A stretch of DNA of 64,000 nt from the NCBI GenBank assembly GCA_026770025.1, contig JAMXDE010000046.1, positions 434,001 to 498,000 on the forward strand, written 5' to 3'. Of this stretch, positions 8,901-18,890 are shown piece after piece (position 1 is the first letter of the stretch; each line of letters opens with the position of its first letter). The notes below the pieces were generated by a model. It did not search any database, was not told where the DNA came from, and saw only the letters and a program-made list of their open reading frames with translations. The position numbers were made by a program, and so were the translations under genes. This DNA comes from Craspedostauros australis. Taxonomy: Eukaryota > Bacillariophyta > Bacillariophyceae > Mastogloiales > Achnanthaceae.

Positions 8901-11419
8901 CTCACAAAGGAGACGACCTGACCTTCTGGATTCTGGATGATGAGTCCCAGCGACTCCTGCCAAGATCTGCAATCCGCTCTGCGGATGATCCAGATACCAG
9001 GAACCTTCGAGCTGACTTCCCCTTTCCCATTGTTGGGGAGGATGATGCGGTGAGCGAACCATCGGATGATGGGGAGGTGTCGGATGACATATCCATCCCT
9101 CCTAACTCTGATCCGATCGTCCATTCTCTCTCGGACGCCATTCTCTTCGATTCGGGCATCACCGATCCAGGAACAATGGGCAAGGCGACAGTCTCTGTCC
9201 CCAAGTTCACACCCGATGAATTGGTGGGCAAGTCGTTCATTCATCTTCAGGATGGTCACGAGGTTCGTGCGGACGTCGTTCGCAAGATCAACGACCATGA
9301 CGCGGACAATCATCAACGCATCAAGCTCCTGCTCTCTCTCAATGATGGGGAGACGAATGAGTTGATGGCGTACACCGAACTGTCCGACATCATCGAGAGC
9401 CAACAGGACTCCGACCCTGAGGGCAACAAGTGGATATTCCATGACATCATCGGTCATGACGGTCCCATCTCACCCTCCTCATCGTCCTACAAGGGATCTC
9501 GTTTCAACGTCACCGTCCAATGGAATGATGGCTCCACTTCGTCTGAGCCTCTTTTGGCAATGATCCAAGACGACCCTGCCACATGTGCTGCGTATGGTCG
9601 CAAACATGGTCTCCTCGGGCAACCGGGATGGAAGCGCCTCCAGCGCCTCTCCCAACGCCAAGAGAGGATGCAACGCCAAGTCGATGTCGCCAAGACTCGG
9701 ACACACAGCAACATCCCAACCTTCCAATTTGGTGTGCAAGTGCCCAGGAACCATCAAGAGGCCATGCAGCTTGACCAGAAGAACGGCAACACCCTTTGGG
9801 CTGATGCTGAACGGAAGGAAATGCAGCAGCTGTTCGACTATGGGACATTTGAGTCTCTGGGCAAGCAACAGGCTCCCCCAGATGGATACCAGAAGATCCG
9901 CCTTCAGTGGGTCTATGCAATCAAGCATGACCTACGGCACAAGGCTCGATGTGTCGCAGGAGGTCATCTGACAGACCAGTGCAAGGACATGTCCTATGCT
10001 GGGGTTGTCAGCCTCCGCTCTCTCCGCATCGCTCTCCTGGCAGGTGAGCTCAATGGACTCTCCACCATGGTGGGTGATATAGGTAATGCCTACCTCGAAG
10101 CATTCACCAAGGAGAAGATCTGCTTCATCGCTGGTGAAGAGTTCGGTGAGCATGCCGGCCATATGATGCGCATTGTCAAAGCGCTCTATGGCCTGCGTAC
10201 CTCTGGAGCTCGTTTTCACGAAGCACTCTCCGACACTCTCAGAGACATGGGTTTCACCCAATGTCGTTCTGACCCTGACGTCTGGATGCATGATGCTGGC
10301 TCCCACTGGGAGTACATCTGCGTCTATGTGGACGACTTGATGGCAGTCATGAAGGACCCCCATTCCTTCTTTGACGCATTGGCATCCAAGTACGGCTACA
10401 AGCTGAAAGGCGTCGGTCCCATCGAATATCATCTGGGAGCTGACTTTGGTCGAGATCCAGATGGCACTCTGAAGATGAGTCCACATTCCTACATCAAAAG
10501 GATGTTGACGAACTTCGAACGCATGTTTGGCGCACTCCCAAAGAAGGCAAGCTGTCCTCTGGACAAATCCGACAGTCCAGAGTTGGATACTTCACCAGAG
10601 CTCTCAGAATTGGACAAGAGGAAGTTCATGTCCTTGATCAGTGCCCTTCAGTGGTGCATCTCGCTTGGAAGATTCGATATCTCCGTTGCCGTGATGACCC
10701 TGGCTCGATTCAGAGCATCTCCTCGTCAAGGCCACCTCGACCGGGCCAAGCGTATCTACGGCTACCTTCGGAAGCATCCAGACGGCTCCATCCGCTTCCG
10801 CACCGGAATCCCACAGCATGAAGACCACTTCGAAGTCCCCAAGCATGACTGGCTCTACTCTGTGTATGGAAACACAGCAGAGGAGCTTCCCCATGACGTT
10901 CCGTCCCCCAAGGGCAAGCCTGTGCGCATGACGTCTTTCGTCGACGCCAACTTGCTACACTGCAAAGTGACCGGCAGATCCGCCACTGGAGTGCTGCATC
11001 TGATGAACCAGACACCCATCGAATGGTTCAGCAAGAGGCAAGCAACCGTTGAGACAGCCAGCTACGGATCAGAGTTCGTGGCGGCTCGTCAAGCCACCGA
11101 GCAGATCATCTCCCTTCGTCTTGCACTTCGAGAGATGGGCATCCCTCTCGACGGTCCAAGCTGGATGTTTGGTGACAATCAATCGGTCATCACATCGTCC
11201 ACAATCCCGATGAGCATGCTATCCAAGCGTCACAATGCCCTCGCATACCATCGCGTGCGTTCGGCTGTGGCATCAGGAGTCCTCTTCTTCATCAAGATCC
11301 AAGGAACTCAGAACGTGGCAGATGTGCTCACCAAGTTCCTACCTTGGGCCATGTTCTGGCCCCTGGTTCAGCCTATGCTCTTCTGGAAGGGCAACACCTT
11401 TCGCAAGAACATGGATTGA
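5969..11419 (+). CDS. Copia gag-pol polyprotein
   Basis: This is a single open frame of 1816 residues from the ATG at 5969 (MTTTVSEAEIF). The frame is open further upstream but only across repetitive leader sequence. Order: a gag-like region to about residue 480 without a CCHC knuckle, aspartic protease with DSGA (D529), integrase with D783, D847 and E882, reverse transcriptase with YVDD (D1455, D1456), and RNase H with FVDANLLH and the DNQS box. The expected HHCC zinc finger before the integrase core is not visible, which is a departure from textbook Copia. All catalytic residues are present and there is no stop or frameshift, so the element looks autonomous. The family call is firm; current activity is inferred from intactness and LTR identity. 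Confidence 0.95.
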   Translation: MTTTVSEAEIFAHVLSVIGITAGTDQRDLLEHEGINNMSDLLLVERDDLVAMRFVSADEDAEPFAYQLNGPTIRKILALHRWYQLQDNPTFATWYRITGHSLAESIATPLVDPSVAAATAAAAAAAATTPPIPDEAPSSATAGAAFSRLQDFRKGMKRDSGRFPKLKEDKYFLSFRRTFATVAASQGVSNVLDPDYNPPTEDQTLFDEQNIFVYGALVLSLKTQKGQGCVRRFEDSMDGQAAYTTLLAEYTSGVTAANSAKALRTSLESLKLDKDWRGTRESFLDAWSNKVRDLETIQDHTVSPERKRDWLEESISQDAELYRALFESQYLEASLDAMSIAGVSRDFTLDFDKIFSLVCSHAQCLDHVKPRGRTNRKVHNAKHSGTNSGAHSWSKDKDYSKDPRPRVPHDEWMKMDKSQRQAFLQAKGKWDPNRAKGGRNRSVNKADKTALKAGSESAAGSGDAAANDTAPRAPPGDAISRMLANAKTTGSSDVPVLSYKGQTWRLANQAVIRYQFHKASKELDGSLVDSGANGGLAGDDVVVLCKTGHTADVNGIGDSAIGNLDIGSVAGLVQTTDGPIIAVFHQYALYGKHKTIHSANQLASFGVDVNERPRDLPGGRQTIVTPGGHVIPLSIRQGLSYMDMRPPTRAQLDQLPHVDFTADNESDPSSLDHELDVTDVAPQDPEPPLDDRSHAVDVFVVDQHPSADDSIVPTGGIQQRPSPIDYEALRPHFGWIPARRVRDTLRCTSQWYRTAERFSMRKHFKNRFPAANVDRLHEVVAMDTLFSDTPAHDDGVPGHGGCTMIQVYVALQSRFTAGFPMSSEKQVASTLLDFIRRHGAPDLLMSDNAKSEVGSKVQEILRQYAVKDHQSEPEHQHQNGAERRIQDIKRTTNGIMDRTGTPSKYWLICTQYVISLFNHIAQHTAGDITPLQAAYGHRPDVSKFLAYRWWQPVYFRVEQPGFPSHSKDRRGRWAGPCAHKGDDLTFWILDDESQRLLPRSAIRSADDPDTRNLRADFPFPIVGEDDAVSEPSDDGEVSDDISIPPNSDPIVHSLSDAILFDSGITDPGTMGKATVSVPKFTPDELVGKSFIHLQDGHEVRADVVRKINDHDADNHQRIKLLLSLNDGETNELMAYTELSDIIESQQDSDPEGNKWIFHDIIGHDGPISPSSSSYKGSRFNVTVQWNDGSTSSEPLLAMIQDDPATCAAYGRKHGLLGQPGWKRLQRLSQRQERMQRQVDVAKTRTHSNIPTFQFGVQVPRNHQEAMQLDQKNGNTLWADAERKEMQQLFDYGTFESLGKQQAPPDGYQKIRLQWVYAIKHDLRHKARCVAGGHLTDQCKDMSYAGVVSLRSLRIALLAGELNGLSTMVGDIGNAYLEAFTKEKICFIAGEEFGEHAGHMMRIVKALYGLRTSGARFHEALSDTLRDMGFTQCRSDPDVWMHDAGSHWEYICVYVDDLMAVMKDPHSFFDALASKYGYKLKGVGPIEYHLGADFGRDPDGTLKMSPHSYIKRMLTNFERMFGALPKKASCPLDKSDSPELDTSPELSELDKRKFMSLISALQWCISLGRFDISVAVMTLARFRASPRQGHLDRAKRIYGYLRKHPDGSIRFRTGIPQHEDHFEVPKHDWLYSVYGNTAEELPHDVPSPKGKPVRMTSFVDANLLHCKVTGRSATGVLHLMNQTPIEWFSKRQATVETASYGSEFVAARQATEQIISLRLALREMGIPLDGPSWMFGDNQSVITSSTIPMSMLSKRHNALAYHRVRSAVASGVLFFIKIQGTQNVADVLTKFLPWAMFWPLVQPMLFWKGNTFRKNMD

Positions 11420-11436
11420 ACAGATACGAGACACGC

Positions 11437-11445
11437 TTTGGGGAG
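11437..11445 (+). other. Polypurine tract of Copia element
   Basis: The run TTTGGGGAG ends exactly one base before the 3' LTR. This is the expected place for the plus-strand primer. Confidence 0.7.
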
Positions 11446-12158
11446 TATCAGATCAAAAGTCTATATTCACCTTAGTCTATGTCTAGTCTTGTTCTCCGTA
11501 GACTGTGTCAGGTCACGCATGAGACTTTTGGTCATGAACCGTTTTCTCTTTCTCTGTTGACCTAATTTACCGCAACTCCCAACGGCGCTCAGATACCTGT
11601 CTTGGTATCTGAAGATGGTAATGAGTTGAAGGATGGATGTCAGGCCCTGCTTGTCATCCTCCTTATGTGCACATGAACATACATGTCTACTGTCTTGGTG
11701 AGTGAATGTACCTGAGCATCTTGGCTCAGATACAAGCTCATCAATCCCATCAAATTTGGCAAGATCGCATTTCTGCAATGATCGGATTTTGCTGCATGCA
11801 TCATTGTTGTTCCAAGAAGCAAGATCAGTCTTGGAGGTGCCATGAACCTCCTCAGTCTTGCAAACTCGACAACACCTTCATGCTCTCCACTTCATACACT
11901 GTAATTCATGCACTGCACTTCATGCTCTGCTGTGTGTTGCAACACATGTTGCCTCAACATCATTTTCATCATTTCATCTCCATCTGCTCACAATTCAGAC
12001 TCCAACAGTTCTGAATTGGGCCAGCTTACATACCAACTAACTTCAATTAACCACTCAGAGCACAACAACACTATTACACAGCTTCACTCTACTTCATTGA
12101 CGGACTTGATCACTCCCAATTTTGAGGTAAGTACCCATCTTTCATCTGTGTTCTATCA
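11446..12158 (+). repeat. 3' LTR of Copia element
   Basis: It is 713 bp, with the same start and end as the 5' LTR and no difference noticed when the two were read against each other. It is followed directly by the second ATGTT target duplication. Confidence 0.95.
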
Positions 12159-12262
12159 ATGTTCTCTTGGATGTGCATATTCTGCACAGCCTTCTTTGAG
12201 AATCCAGGATGGCGCCTCGCCGAGTCAATCCACACCGACCGCCGCTGTCATCGCGCTTGGAA

Positions 12263-12558
12263 TCATCGCTGAAGCCGCACGCCGAGCCTCTTGAGGTTCT
12301 CCCTGGCCTGCTGTCTCTTCCAGGCCCTGCTCTGAAGATATGATCGCTTCGCTGCCTTGGCGCGTTGTACCATGTCAGCCGTGAGGTTGACGGGATTGTG
12401 ATTCGTTCGGGAAGTTGCTTGCCTGTCCGATTTCTCGGGTTCCGACCGTTTGCTCGCTTGCGACTGTTGTCGTTGTTGGCACTTCACGGTTGCGGATGAA
12501 TTGGTTGCGTTTGAGTTCCTCCGTGTGGATGCAGGCGGCGTCGATCGCCGAGGGGGTG
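12263..12558 (-). pseudogene. C-terminal fragment of poly-Gln/SIM gene (copy of 26076-27593)
   Basis: About 98 codons at the 3' end of the minus-strand gene at 26076-27593 are repeated here in frame and keep the same stop (LKRLGVRLQR). Coding similarity ends abruptly at about 12558, where the putative LTR begins, so promoter and N-terminus are missing. A 9-bp in-frame difference (CAGGCGGCG) lies near the break. The fragment cannot make the full protein and is a by-product of the segmental duplication. Confidence 0.85.
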
Positions 12559-13262
12559 TGTTAGGAATTGAGGGTACGACTTTGTCGGAATATCCGTAAT
12601 TGCCGCACCTCCCAACATTGTTCGTCACAGCTTTGAATATTATTCGTCACATGTTCGGAGACTATTTGTCACACCTTTGTATACCATGTCATTATGACTA
12701 TGACTAAGCATACGGACGCGATTGATACCTGTACAACCGCGAGGAGGGTAGCCTGTCCTCTGGTAACGTAAGGAAGACACCCACGGCGGATCAGGAGGTC
12801 CTGATACCACGCCTACCATGGCAACCATCCAGACGACGACGTCGATCAGAACAGCATGTCCATGGGCAAGTGACGCACCTTCTTCAGAGGACAGCACACG
12901 CCCCTCCTGCGGACAAGAACATCCGCAGGTTTGGAAACATCAGAAAGGATCAGAACATCCGCAGGTTTGGAACATCACCAAAGGAGACATCGGCTATGAG
13001 ACGATGGTGTCATGAGGATCAACGAAGGAAACATGAGACAGGCAAGTGCTCAGGGCTGCAGATCCCTACCATGCAAACGTAGACAGCTACGGCAATGCAG
13101 AGACAAGGAAGCAAGAACAGAGCATGATGAATGAAGAGGGAAGCACCTAAGAGACAACAGGATGCCCCGTGTCGTTACCGCGACAGATGCCTTCCAAGAA
13201 AACGAAATCGGAAGAGAAAGTGAGATTGTGCTCACAGTTCTAAAACGGTACAGTTTCTAACA
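12559..13262. repeat. Putative solo LTR of a second retrotransposon family
   Basis: A 704-bp unit starts TGTTAGGAATTG and ends TTTCTAACA, giving the short inverted ends TGTTAG/CTAACA typical of LTRs. There is no internal domain and no coding region. The flanks do not match (GGGTG on the left, GCAGA on the right), so there is no target duplication. It sits exactly where the duplicated block stops and where the non-LTR element resumes. A short direct repeat around AACATCCGCAGGTTTGG occurs at about 12918 and 12954. The call rests on termini only, and the strand is unknown. Confidence 0.5.
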
Positions 13263-13284
13263 GCAGATTAGAATTTTGTACTAA

Positions 13285-16200
13285 CTATAACCCCGGATTT
13301 CCAACAACTCCTAACGCTTTGCGCGCTTGATTGACTGAGAGGCGTTGTAGCTCTGATCTTTCTTCGCTGTCTGGTTGCCTGATGCTGATGTTGCCAGGGA
13401 CCTCGGTTTCCTGCTTGTATTCCCAAGCTTTGCCATTCCACTTGAACGCCAATAGGTACCAGTAACTCTTTTGCGGTTCCAGTGCTCCTCCCGTTGCTCG
13501 GAGCACTCCTTCCCACGTGTCGACCACTTGTTGCACTTCCTATATGCACCCGGTTGAGTCTGTTGCATCGGCTTGGATGGTGTGAATTATATCAGTATTA
13601 TCAGCACAAAATCGAATAGTGCTAAGTACGTTACTCCCGTAGCCCCCACTATCTATAAATTTCACTTGTGTTCGGTTCAGCAATCGCATCGCCTGTAGCT
13701 CAACGGTAGAGCACCAGTAATTCTAACTGAGGTTCCGGGTTCGAATCCCGGCATGGTACTTTGCTTTTGCTCTCCCCTTGTGATTTCTCGATAGTGCTCT
13801 AATAAGTATCGTCGACAAATGAGAAGCATACCAATTGAGTTGATTCGCTGGTGATTCGGTGCTGTGATGAGAATCCGTAGCCTCGATCTGCCATGATCTT
13901 CATGAGCGGTGAACTCATCGCCACCCACCCGGCCGGCGAGACTCCAAGGCCTTGAAGAAGCCCTTGTGGTTTGGGCGGCTTCTTGGGGTATGTGGCGCGA
14001 GACAGACCGTATCCTGTGAGCACATGATGTTGCATTGTTTCCACCGCTGCGATCACACTTGAGCTGACAACTGATGGCACTCCGATGCTGCTCATGCTCA
14101 GTTGCAGAGGCACGTGCGCCATACGGTCATAGCAACTCTTCGCGTCGTTCGAGCAAACGAAACTCGTGCGTCCCGTGCTTCTGATGATGTCACCTGTCAG
14201 TCGGTTGTTCAAGCTGACTTCGGCCGCGCTTCTGCACTTCCGGCTACCGTATTGCTCTTCTGGCAGAAGCCCATTCACTTCGGCGTGGTCCATCATTTCC
14301 TTGCCAATCTTCTTCAGATTCATGTTGAAATCTCCTTCGACGAGGCTGATGGTACGGAAGCGCTCGACCCTGTAGTTTCCTTCCTCTTTGAGTAGAGTGA
14401 TATCAGAGCATCACAGCCATCGAGCCAGGTTGTACCCCGATCGCAGAGATATCTCGCGCATGGCGGCGTCGGTTGCTGCCGCTTCCTCGATTTTGGCGTT
14501 TGCTTTCCACATTCCGAAATGCAAGCCAGAGGGACCTGACGCGGTGCGTTCTCGGGCTTTGGCCCAGGCTTGTTGATGTTCCTCTATCGGTATCTCCATG
14601 CGACGTGCGTCCCACTGCGTCAATTGGCTTGTGTTTTGAAGCTGCGCGAGAAGGTCTTGGGAGTATTGGTCCATGGATGGCCCGTGTCGTCGTGTTGCCA
14701 TTTCGATGCCTCCGTGCTTCACACTTCGCTCGAACACTTCGCTTTGCAGCGGTGTTGCGTATGCTTGCCTGTACTTGAGCTCGTTGGCCTTCATGCAGTG
14801 GGCAATAACTTCGCGTTCTTTGCTGGATGTTCTTTCTTCGCCATGCTCGTCTTTGGCGATGACCGTGGTTACCCTGCTGTTGCTGGCTCCGCCTTGTAGT
14901 GTCCGCTTTATTGACCAGAATGTTTCTGCTGTCTCTTCTCGGACGATGATCGCGGCAAGTGCTGTGCTGGCGGATGTGTTGCCAGCTTCCGCCATCTCAT
15001 CGGCACGTTGCTCAAGGAAGGTTCTCCTGTGTGCCAGAGCACTCCATTTCACTTGCTTCCACTTCTCGTGGGCCAGCTTCCGTTGCTGCTGGATGTCGTC
15101 TGCGGTGAGGTGCGATGTTGGCTGTCGTACGCCGGCTAGCTGCTTGGCCCGGTCGTACCACCTCGCACTCACCCTCTTTCCCTGTCGTCGCCTCCACGCG
15201 ATTTCCCAGAACTTCTTCTCCATTGCCGCTTTTTTGGCGGCCGGTGAGTATGGTACTCGTCCCGCGAATATTCGTCTGGATCCTCGTTCTGCTTGGAGCA
15301 TGATCTCCTTTCTGGCTTTGTCGATTTCTTCTGTCTCCTGGAGTAGTGTCTCTGTCATGATCCCGTCATCCTTGAGCATAGCCAGTACGTTTTCAGACCG
15401 GTGCCGCAGGTCCGCTTTGGCATATCCGGTCTTGACCGCTTGTTGGTATCGTTTCATTGTAGCTGGCTTGTTCGTTTGCAGGCGTCTTCCTTCGAATTTC
15501 TTGGTCGGCCGGCTTCTCACTCCGAAGATGGCTTCACTGGAGATCTCGATCCATGCTGTACGGTGGTCCCAGCTTCCGTAGTCGCTGTATCCTGCCCTCT
15601 GTACCCCCACCAATTCCGAGACCCATATGCCGTCTATCACTCTTGCTGTTTCTGCGCGCACTTGCGTTGCTACCGGTGTTTGTTGGGGATGCTTGCTGAG
15701 TATGGCTTCCTTCATGCCTTGTCGCTCGAGCATTGTTGCCATTTGTGAGTGTGCAACCTGCATGTTGATGTCCCCGCCCAGTATGACTGTTTTGCCTTGT
15801 GTGTGCCATTGCTGTATTTCTGCTTCCAGATCGTTGATGAGGGTGGCTATTGGTGGGGCGGTAATTCCCCGCAGCTCCAACCAGGCTGATTGCTGGTTTG
15901 CAACAGTGCGAGGTCCTTTCCCTGATGTGGTTGGAACGTACACGCTTACAATTCTCACAATAGCGTCGTCTTTGCCGCGGAGCACCATGCTTGACCATCG
16001 TCCTAGCTGCCTTGGATCCTCTGCTGATCCCTTGTGTCGCCCAGCTGTTTCGTTGATGATCAGGCAGCCCGTGCCTCCCCATTGTCGTACTGGTCCCATC
16101 TTCTCTTGTTTGTTGTATGCCATCGTTTGGCGCCATGAGCTGTATTGGCCTTTGATCCGCGAGTGCCATGAGTGGCGTTTCGCTACTTTGGACCAGTTCA

Positions 16201-16480
16201 GCCCGATTTTGGAAAACATTGCCACGTCGAGTTGTAGTTTCTTTGTCCATTCCCAAGTGTCTCTGTTTTTCCAATGCCCTGTCTCTTCCAGTAGACAGCC
16301 CACGTTGAGGGCGCCGATGCGTATAGTATGGCGTCCTTTGTCACGTGGGTTGTCTCCCCAGTAAGAGACTTGGAGGTTGTGCTCATTCCGACGCACTTCC
16401 TCCCTGAGAGCATCCGTTTGGCTTGCGGAGGTGGGTGTTGATGCTTCCCCTTCCTCCAGCCTTGTGTTAATCAGTTTGTT
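13285..16480 (-). pseudogene. LINE ORF2: EEP endonuclease + reverse transcriptase, broken
   Basis: The endonuclease part shows GALNVG, GGDIN, DGIWVS and SWDHRT. The position of the usual catalytic Glu before IGLNW reads SK (FSKIGLNW), so the nuclease is probably dead. The frame continues through a TGA at 14411 into the RT fingers (TISLVEGDFN, EEQYGSRK), motif A (NDAKSCYD), motif B (PQGLLQGLGVSP) and motif C (FSFVDDTY), then stops at 13799. The thumb (LRATGGALEPQKSYWYL) resumes at 13536-13285 after the tRNA-like insertion. No ATG starts this frame; it is open back into the ORF1 end in the +1 frame. Non-functional as it stands. Confidence 0.85.
13612..13802 (+). repeat. tRNA-like insertion (SINE-like or tRNA pseudogene) inside the RT
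   Basis: It contains a tRNA-like sequence at 13689-13758 with a D-arm box A (TAGCTCAACGG), a perfect box B GGTTCGAATCC and a paired T-arm. The acceptor stem pairs at only 4 of 7 positions and the anticodon loop (AATTCTA) lacks U33, so it is not a working tRNA. Similar short sequences flank it (TCGAATAGTGCTAA at 13612, TCGATAGTGCTCTAA at 13788). It interrupts the RT frame right after motif C. Confidence 0.55.
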
Positions 16481-18890
16481 GGCCCCCGTCCGTGCTAAAG
16501 CCGGGGGAGTTTGAGTTCCTGGGTTCCTCTTCTGCGTGTTTGGCTCTCAGCTCCTCGATGATTCTGTCTTTTTTGATGAGTTCCTGCCTCTGGTCCTCCA
16601 CTTTCTTTCTGTTGGCTTCTGCTTGTTGTGCTTCCCTTGCTTGCCGCATGGCTGTCGCCAGCTTGTCTTCTTTGATCTCGGCGCTGTCATCTTTGGATTC
16701 CTGGATGCTGAAGATGGTGGATGCCCTCGATTTGCCGCATTCCGAGCTGAAAGTCTTGAATGACTCATCCTCGAGTCTGGGCTTTTTGGCTACCGGGGAT
16801 CCCGATGGAGAGTTGTCGTCGATTTCTTCCATGCCTTCGATCTCTACCAAACCCATGTCTTCGTCGACGATGTAGTCAAGTTTTCCTTCGAATTCAACGT
16901 CTTCGTACCCCTGTCCCGTGGCGTCCTTAGTGTACCCTGCACTCATCTCCAGGATGTTATCGTCAAACCAGTCGTCTGTGGAGCTGTTGATTTCCGTTCT
17001 GCACCTGATTGCGATGGAGTTCAGAATGTTCTTGGCTTGGTCGTACCGATCGTCAAAGGCCACTATGCTCAAGGCGTCTTCATCCCCGTCTGCCATGTGG
17101 GTCGTGCTGACATCGTGGAAGTAGGGGTTTCCTTCTGGCGTCCTTTGCTGGTTCAGGAATTCTCGCAGTGTGGTCGATTTTGTCTTCGCGTCGGGAGTAT
17201 CGAGCGAGACGTCGCCGTCCAGCCGGAACCGCTTGAGTTGGCGCACGTAGCGCTTGTGTTTGCGTGTCATCTTCCTGAGTTTCGCTGCTGTGTCTGCTCC
17301 GATGGTGGATGTGCCTGGGTTGGGAACAAATCGGTAGTTCAACCCCCCTCTGTTGGCGTCCTTCGCGTTGAACACCTTACCCAGGGCTTTTGATACCTTC
17401 CGGGCGTGGCTAGTGTTGGCGTGCAGGTGCAGCGCAACCCATGGTTTGTTGATCCAGGTGCCAAGGTTCTTGCGGTGTTCTTCGCGCGTCTCATCTGAAA
17501 CCTGACCTAGGAATTTGATTCTTCCTCCCACTTGAAGTTTGGGTTGGATTTGTTGCAGCAGCCAGTTGATCACTCCAATCGTTTGCTTTGTGTTTGTGAA
17601 GTTTCCGGAATAGGCAAGGAAGCCAACATCAGTGATGTTCTCTGCGTCCTTGAGATCTTGGACGTAGGCGTACTCTCCTGTCGAGTATCCGCCTTCCATT
17701 TCTGCTCGTCGACTGGTGAGCGCGTTCAGGTTTTGGCTGCCCCCCAGCTTCAATTGCATGTACACGTCTGATTGCTTTGCTGTCGGCTTGGCTCTGCACA
17801 CGAATTTCTTCAGCTCGTCCCAGTTGGTAGGGATGGGTTCCTTTTCCGAGATGGTTCCTGCTGATTTGTGTCACTTATACCAGGGGTATATGACTAGTTT
17901 GGGCTCGATCGTCAGTGCATGGTCAAACCACAATTCAAATCTGGATTGGAAATCTCTGATCAGTGTGGAGGAGTTCTTCGGGATGGTCAGCCTGAGGTTG
18001 AAGCATTCGTTGAACTTTCTGCTGGGTGTTGCCATCATCTGGACTGAGGACTGTCTCACCCTGGTCCATGTCCCGTCGTCGCCGCTTGCATCACCTTTTG
18101 GGTTCGTCTCGTTGACTACTCCATCTGGCTCCTGAATCCTCACTTTGGTTTTTGGAGGTACTTTCACTGTGTGTTGCGTGAGAGAGGTCTGTCTCGTTCG
18201 TTTGACCAAAATGGATTCCAGTTGGATTCCATCCATGTCGTCGTCGCTATCCGACGATGCTTCCTGTGCCATGATGACATCAGAGTATTGGCACCCCATG
18301 TGCCGGACTGCTGCTGCCCAAGCCAATGTGATCTGGTTTCGTGTCATTGACTTGTTATCAGTGTGGAGTTCCATCTTGAAGCATTCCGTCGGATCCGTTT
18401 TGGAGAGATCTGCGACCAATTGCTTGATTTTCACGTGTTCTGGTGCGTCCTGTGCGACTCTGCTCGTGCTGAATTTGTTCGTCCTGCCGTCCATCACCTT
18501 TTGGAAGAACTCTGCCAGCTCCTTGGTGCTTGGCATGTGTGCCAAAGCATTTGAACTGTCCTTTCCTTCCCATGTTGCCTTTTGGATGTACATCCGTTTG
18601 ACTCTGTCGTGGAGGGATGACGGACCTTCTTCGTATACTTCAGTGGCTTTGATTGCCTTGGCGTTGGCTGCAACTTGTTTTGGGAGTTTTTTCCACTGTG
18701 TTGTTTCGGGCTCTTGCCATTGGATGGCTATCCTGCCTTGGCTCTCCATCAGTTCTGCTGCCACGATCTTCGGATCAGGCTCTGGTGGTGGCTTGGGACC
18801 TCCTGTTGCTCCTGATGTCATGTTTCGATTCGATGGTTGCTCCGTATCGTTGGTGTTGTGCTTCAAACTTGTGCCGTTTTTCGTCGCCAT
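16467..18890 (-). pseudogene. LINE ORF1 (gag-like), broken by one TGA
   Basis: From the ATG at 18890 the frame encodes 339 residues, meets TGA at 17871-17873, then continues in the same frame for 467 more codons to the stop at 16467 (TDGGQQTD). The protein is Lys/Glu-rich, has an acidic middle and ends in a charged, probably coiled-coil segment (QELIKKDRIIEELRAKHAEE). No zinc knuckle or RRM could be identified. Position upstream of the EEP-RT frame on the same strand makes ORF1 the natural reading. Function, presumably RNA binding, is inference. Confidence 0.65.

Larger units (their letters stand above)
4778..12163 (+). mobile_element. Intact Ty1/Copia LTR retrotransposon, including 5-bp target duplications
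   Basis: The element runs from 4783 to 12158 and is flanked by ATGTT at 4778-4782 and 12159-12163. The empty site is preserved in copy 2 of the duplicated block (around 25975), where a single ATGTT is present. That proves insertion after the duplication or into one copy only. Order: 5' LTR, primer-binding site, 470-bp leader, one gag-pol ORF, polypurine tract, 3' LTR. The two 713-bp LTRs looked identical when read side by side, so the insertion is recent. Integrase precedes reverse transcriptase, which defines Copia rather than Gypsy. Confidence 0.95.

Noticed and set aside
13689-13758. Functional tRNA gene
   Set aside because: The acceptor stem pairs at only 4 of 7 positions and U33 is missing; a tRNA-derived relic fits better.
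14673-16364. Plus-strand ORFs of 245-302 codons across the LINE
   Set aside because: Antisense to the endonuclease and RT motifs; no domain of their own.
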